Source of the DNA: Cherax quadricarinatus
Taxonomy: Eukaryota > Arthropoda > Malacostraca > Decapoda > Parastacidae
Length of the DNA stretch: 64,000 nt
NCBI RefSeq assembly: GCF_038502225.1
Contig: NC_091369.1
Coordinates: 5,941,273-6,005,272 of the forward strand
Direction of reading: 5' to 3'
How positions within the stretch are numbered: the stretch's first letter is position 1; each line of letters begins with the position of its first letter. Of this stretch, positions 43,701-49,700 are shown in pieces. A model generated the notes under the pieces. It was not told the DNA's origin, searched no databases, and was given only the letters and a program-made list of their open reading frames with translations. The translations under genes were made by a program, and so were the position numbers.

Positions 43701-46700
43701 ATGTATGAATACCGAATTGTTCGAGTAGGGAGCTGCTCGAGTACAGAGGTTCCACTGTATGCACCTGGCAATACAGCTGGGTACTATGGATTGTAATTAT
43801 AGTACTCAGACCTTCCAAAAATATTCAAGACTGCACTGCTATTTTAAGCTTACCCATTACAGAGAGGAACCAGTCAAGTTATTTAATAAAAAATACTTCT
43901 TAGCATCCAGCTATAGAAATGTATTCTTTGCCAGGTTCTCTCTCCCACCCTTATCTTTGTACAATACACACCTTCATGTAGCAGGTGAATAGATAATTTT
44001 ATTTATTAATGAGAAACAGAATGCTGAAAGATAAAGTAACTGATGGATGGCTGCCCTAATCAATTTGCTTATCAAGTAAATACGCACAGTGGGCATATAA
44101 TGGTATGAGATACCGACACAACAGTAAGCAGAGACAGTTATATGGAACCTTATTGACTCGATAAACTAAAAATATAGTAACAAGTAGTACATAGGTGAAG
44201 AGCAAGTGAACTAAGTCACACTGGTTCCCAAACATCCTAGAAGTTTCCTGGCAAGCATGCTCAGCTAAACTACAGAAACCTTTGCTCTGGTTAACCTGTA
44301 GAAGGTACTAAAGAATGTATACATAGGGACATTTCTCTGCATGTAGTTCTCCTCAGTATATAGTGCTTCATTTCAATTTATCAAGTAGTTGAGCTTTTCA
44401 ATGTAGTATGCAGGCATTAAGATTGTCTGGTAAAAATGTTTCATATAGAGGTTTGGTAAAATGGAAATTAAATCAGAACCCACAGGTAAGCTAAAGGTCT
44501 GTTGGAAGAGGCAGACTTCGAAGAACAAACCAACTGCAATTGATGCAAAGTTCAAAGACGTCTAAGAAAGCATTGGCAAGGACTAGATAAATCAAGTAAA
44601 TCATTAATTTTCTGGTGAAGGGGATCAATGGCTTGTGAAGCAGGTACCTTGGTAAAAAGGCAGGTAATGTTTAGGCTAGAGTTTGCTTCTGCCCTGGGCA
44701 TTTCATAAGGAACTGCAAACAGCATGCCTGACTCCACAGAAAAGAAACATAGTCCTCCCCAATTCAATTGCCAACACATTTCCAAGATCTCCAATACCAA
44801 ACTCAAAACAGCCACAACTTCCTTTACTAACATCAAGGACACTACCAAGCACAAACACCACCAATATAACTTAACTACTGAAGGGGTATAAGCCATCCCA
44901 TGTGACAAATGTAACAAAATCTACACAGGTGAGTGATCCAAAGTATTTCTTCATGTTTTTCAGGTTTTCAGCAGTTACACAATTGTAAACATACATATAA
45001 ATACCTGTGAGTTTGCTCTCCTTACATGTCATGAAGTTAAAATGTGTCCCCAAGAACTGGAATTTATCACATATGAAGATAAAATACGTTAATTACGTTT
45101 AATTAAGATACTAACTTGAAATTAACTTACCTCATCTATAGATATCAAGGTCTTGACACATTCCGCTAAAGGGGCACTAAGAGAAGCCAATTGTTCATAA
45201 AGGTCTGGAAACAATATACATGGCATACATGTAAATAATGTAACAATATATAAAATTAATAAAAATAAATACACATTACAAATTAAAAGCAAGAGAGTAC
45301 ACAATATGATAATTTAACACATTATCAAAATCTGCCTGTTAACAGATTTAATCATGAATGTCTTATTCACAACATTCACATGCAGTAGTTTCAACATGCA
45401 GAAGTTCCAAGGCAGGTGAAAGATGGTATCCCAGTTTGCTTTAGCATGTGAACTTGAATTTGGAAATACTTTATTTTCAAATTACTGAAAACTGTATAAA
45501 TTCTTAAACAATGTTAACTTGTTAACAGTTCTGGGAATCAGTGTTGCTACACTGTCTACTACTGGATGCTGACAAAGCTATATGACAACACAAGATATCA
45601 GTCTGGGTTTTGAATCAATCTGCACAAGAACTAAATGCAACAGGGAAGACCATTTAAATTATATATGTGATACAAAAAGTGGTGTTTCAAAGATATCAGA
45701 AAATGCAATAAAAGAAAGATAATCTTGGAGAGTAAAAACCCACTATGAAAGTTTGGCATCAGATCAGTAAACTTTTGTACATTCAGTCTAAGTTAATACG
45801 ATAAATCACAATAATTGCAGGCAGGCAGACTAGAGTAAATTTTATTTTTAAAAAATTTAGTTCTACATGAATGGCTAAACTGGAAATTATAAAATATCGG
45901 AAAAATAAAATAATAATAATAATACAGTGGACCCTCGACCAATGATGGCATCGTCTAACGTTAAATCCGACTAGCGATACATTTTAATGCAAAAATTTTG
46001 CCTCGACTAGCACTAAAAAACTCGACCAACACGATTCGTTCCGTCTGAGACACGTCCACTTGTGGCTGGCCAGCCAGCCACCGCGGTCCCATCCAAACAT
46101 ACAATCAAAACATTTCATATTATCACAGCGTTTTTAGTGATTGCACCTGCAAAATAAGTCACCATGGGCCCCAAGAAAGCTTCTAGTGCCAACCCTACAG
46201 CAAAAAGGGTGAGAATTACTATGGATATGAAGAGAGATCATTGCTAAGTATGAAAGTGGAGTGTGTGTCTCCGAGCTGGCCAGGTTGTACACAAAACCCC
46301 AATCAACCATCGCTACTATTGTGGCCAAGAAAATGGCAATCAAGGAAGCTATTCTTGCCAAAGGTGCAACTATGTTTTCAAAACTGAGATCGCAAGTGAT
46401 AGATGTTGAGAGACTGTTATTGGTGTGGATAAACGAAAAACAGACAGCAGGAGATAGCCTACTGTGTAGGCGAAACGTTTCAAAATAAAGATACCTAACT
46501 GCTGCATATGTGTCTTACCTAACAACCTGTCGGTACTTTATACCATTTTAATGTTCAAGGAGATAGTATCTCTCAAGCGATCATATGTGAAAAGGCTAGG
46601 AAGTTGCATGAGGATTTAATTAGAAAAATGCCTGCAACTAGTGGTGATGTGAGTGACTTTAAGGCCAGCAAAGGTTGGTTTGAGAGATTTAAGAATCATA

Positions 46701-49700
46701 GTGGCATACATAGTGTGATAAGGCATGGTGAGGCTGCCAGTTTGGACCAAAAGGCAGCTGAAAAATATGTGCAGGAATTCAAGGAGTACATAGACAGTGA
46801 AGAATTGAAATCTGAACAAGTGTTTAATTGTGACACTGACAATGTTGTGAAACACTTTAGGAATGTCATAAAGGAACGGGAGGTACAGGCCACTATGGAC
46901 AGATATGTTGTGCGACAGAGGTCCAGTGACTCTCAAGCTGGTCCTAGTGGCATTAAAAGAAGGGAAGTAACCCAGGAAAAGGACTTGACACCTTAAGTCC
47001 TAATGGAAGGGGATTTCCCTTCTAAACACTAACACCATCCACAGTCTCCCCTCCTCCCATCCCATCAATCATCACCAGATCTTCAATAAAGGTAAGTGTC
47101 ATGTAATTGTACATGTCTTCTTCAGTTTGTGTGTATTAAAATTAATATTTCATGTGGTAAATTTTTTTTTTTTCAATACTTTTGGGCATCTTGCACGGAT
47201 TAATTTGATTTCCATTATTTCTTATGGGGAAAATTAACTCGACTAACGATAATTTCGATTAACGATGAGCTCTCAGGAACGGATTAATATCGTTGGCCGA
47301 GGGCCCACTGTAATAGCAACTAGTATTCGGGATTTTAAAATTCTTGAGTGCTTGTGCCTTTGAAAAAATTCACACATCAAACCATAAATACAGCTACAAC
47401 AAAAAGAACACTCAAGTTTATATTCAAGTGAAAGAAGGATCGTCAAGATCACAAACTCTAGAAAAAAGGTGTGCTTTCAACCAAGACTTGAATGAATAAA
47501 CAAATTCCTGATTCTTAATAGACACTAGTAACCTGTGGAAGAGTCTGGGAGTTACACAAGAAAAGGCTCACTCAATCAGTGTGAAAGGTTCCACAGCACA
47601 TCGGGAAAACATTCCTGAGCCTGATGTAAAAGGTACAGCACAGCTAATAAATAGGGACTATCAGCAACTCCGGGTAAGAGCAAGAATATCAGTCTAGCTG
47701 CACGAGTCAGTAAGTACTGAAGTAATTAGGCAACCCACAAATAGTAATAAAGTTGGTAGAATTACCGACAATATGTAAAGTAAAAGGACACAAGTGCAAC
47801 TAATGTGACATTTATTGTGGCAACGTTTCGCTCTCCAGGAGCTTTATCAAGCCATTACGTAATGGCTTGATAAAGCTCCTGGAGAGCGAAACGTTGCCAC
47901 AATAAATGTCACATTAGTTGCACTTGTGTCCTTTTACTTTACAACCCACAAATAAACAATTGCAAAAAAATAACTAGACAAAGAACAATTGCATGGATAA
48001 GGACGCAATGTACACCACTGACACTGCAACTGCAACAGAGAAATTATATCAAGAGGCAAAAAATCACAAATTAAAATCAAACTATCCCAAGTGTAAAAAT
48101 TTTGGTGAAAGATAAATGTAATGAATGCTAAGATATAAAATGTCCTTAATGAGAAACACCACTTGTTAGAAGGAATAAATAACTACAGTACATAAATATG
48201 TACTTGAAAATTATTTAGAAAGGATGAAAAAAATGCCATTGTCAAACTTAAGTGTTAAAATTCACGGCAATGCTAATCAAAATGAAACTTACCAATTTCT
48301 CCAGAGATCGACTGTTCAGTTGTTTGTGTGGGTGAGGCTCCTTCCACTTGTGCAAGTTTCTTCTCAGATACTACAAATGACAAATTGCTTGGAACGTCAC
48401 TCTAGAAATTTAAATTACTGCATTTTAATACAGGTTTGGAAACAAATAATTGATATACTGCAAAACTTATCAAGAAAAACTACTACCGTAGTTATAAATA
48501 GCCTCATAAATGACCCAGCCATTCTGGAGAGGGTGAATACCTAAGCGCTATTGTATTTAATCTACTAGTGCTAAGGAAAAAAAAAATAGGAGCAATTACC
48601 CACCTTTCCATGAACAGTGTTCTTGACAGGACTACAAGGAGACACAGATGATACAGATATTAGGTCTGAACTTTCCCAATGACTAACACTTATATTTGGC
48701 ATCTCTATGTCTTCTAGCAGCTCCTCACTAAAGTTGTGGATGGCAGAGAGAGAATCAACTTCTTGATGCGAGTCGCTGGTATCACCGTCTTGGTCTTGGT
48801 TATTGTTGCCACTAATGCTGCCTGAATTACATGTAAATTATAAAACACAGAATTATCAGTACCAAAGTAAACAACAAAATGTGGTTTGATTGAATCAAGG
48901 CAAGTAAGAGTGGTTATTCTTGACACTCAACAGTATTTCTCAAAACACAACCTACTGCATATTGCATGCAATGTATTAATAATAACAATTATAATTTATA
49001 AACAAGTTCAATACATGTAATAGGTATTACATATTTTAAGTAGAGAATAAATATGAGTCAATTTTTTCAATAAGGAACACTGCTATAAATACAAGGATCT
49101 CACAGGAAACAAGTTACCTTATCTGACTTTCTTGGGCTATCCTTGGTAATTTACATGATACTATACAAGACGCTTGTAATCATTCAAAAAATTTATTAAA
49201 ATCTTACCTAAATAGGCATAAGGTAATTATGATTGGAATTAAATAGAACTGCTATATTTGTGGGAAAGTTCTAAACCCAGAGATGTCATATAACATCTGG
49301 TAACCGAAAGGAAATCAGGTTTAATTCAAGGGCAGAATAAATCCAATTCCTTGGATCAAGGATCAGTCTCAAGATACCCCACTCCTTAAAGGGGAAGGAG
49401 GAAGGGGGTATCCAGTAAGAGCTGCCTTCCATAGGTCAATGACCCTTCCACAATGTATAAAAAAGAGAAGTAACCTTCTGAAAATCTTTTGTTTGACTTA
49501 CGTCTGAGATGAGCCAAGGGGGTTAACTCCTCTTCTCTCATTTTCTCAATACTGCGATTCAACTCTATTTCCAAGCGAGAGCCAAGCAACTCGTCGTGAC
49601 CATCTACATTGAAACAATATGTCTTAAAACAATATGTATGTTGAATATATAGTATATTTAGAAATAAGAACATTAATTAAAATACAAAAAGTGCAATAAA

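Larger units (their letters stand above)
45925..47310 (+). mobile_element. Tigger/pogo-type transposon, core deleted
   Basis: Ends 'cagtggaccctcgaccaatg' and the inverse-matching 'cgttggccgagggcccactg' are flanked by TA. It keeps the N-terminal DNA-binding part and the extreme C-terminus of the transposase but not the DDE core. A 100-bp insertion at 46458-46557 with a 9-bp duplication breaks the second DNA-binding region. Confidence 0.88.

Noticed and set aside
45922..45924. CRISPR-like or phage-like arrays across the window
   Set aside because: Tandem arrays here have no spacers, and the organism is a eukaryote.
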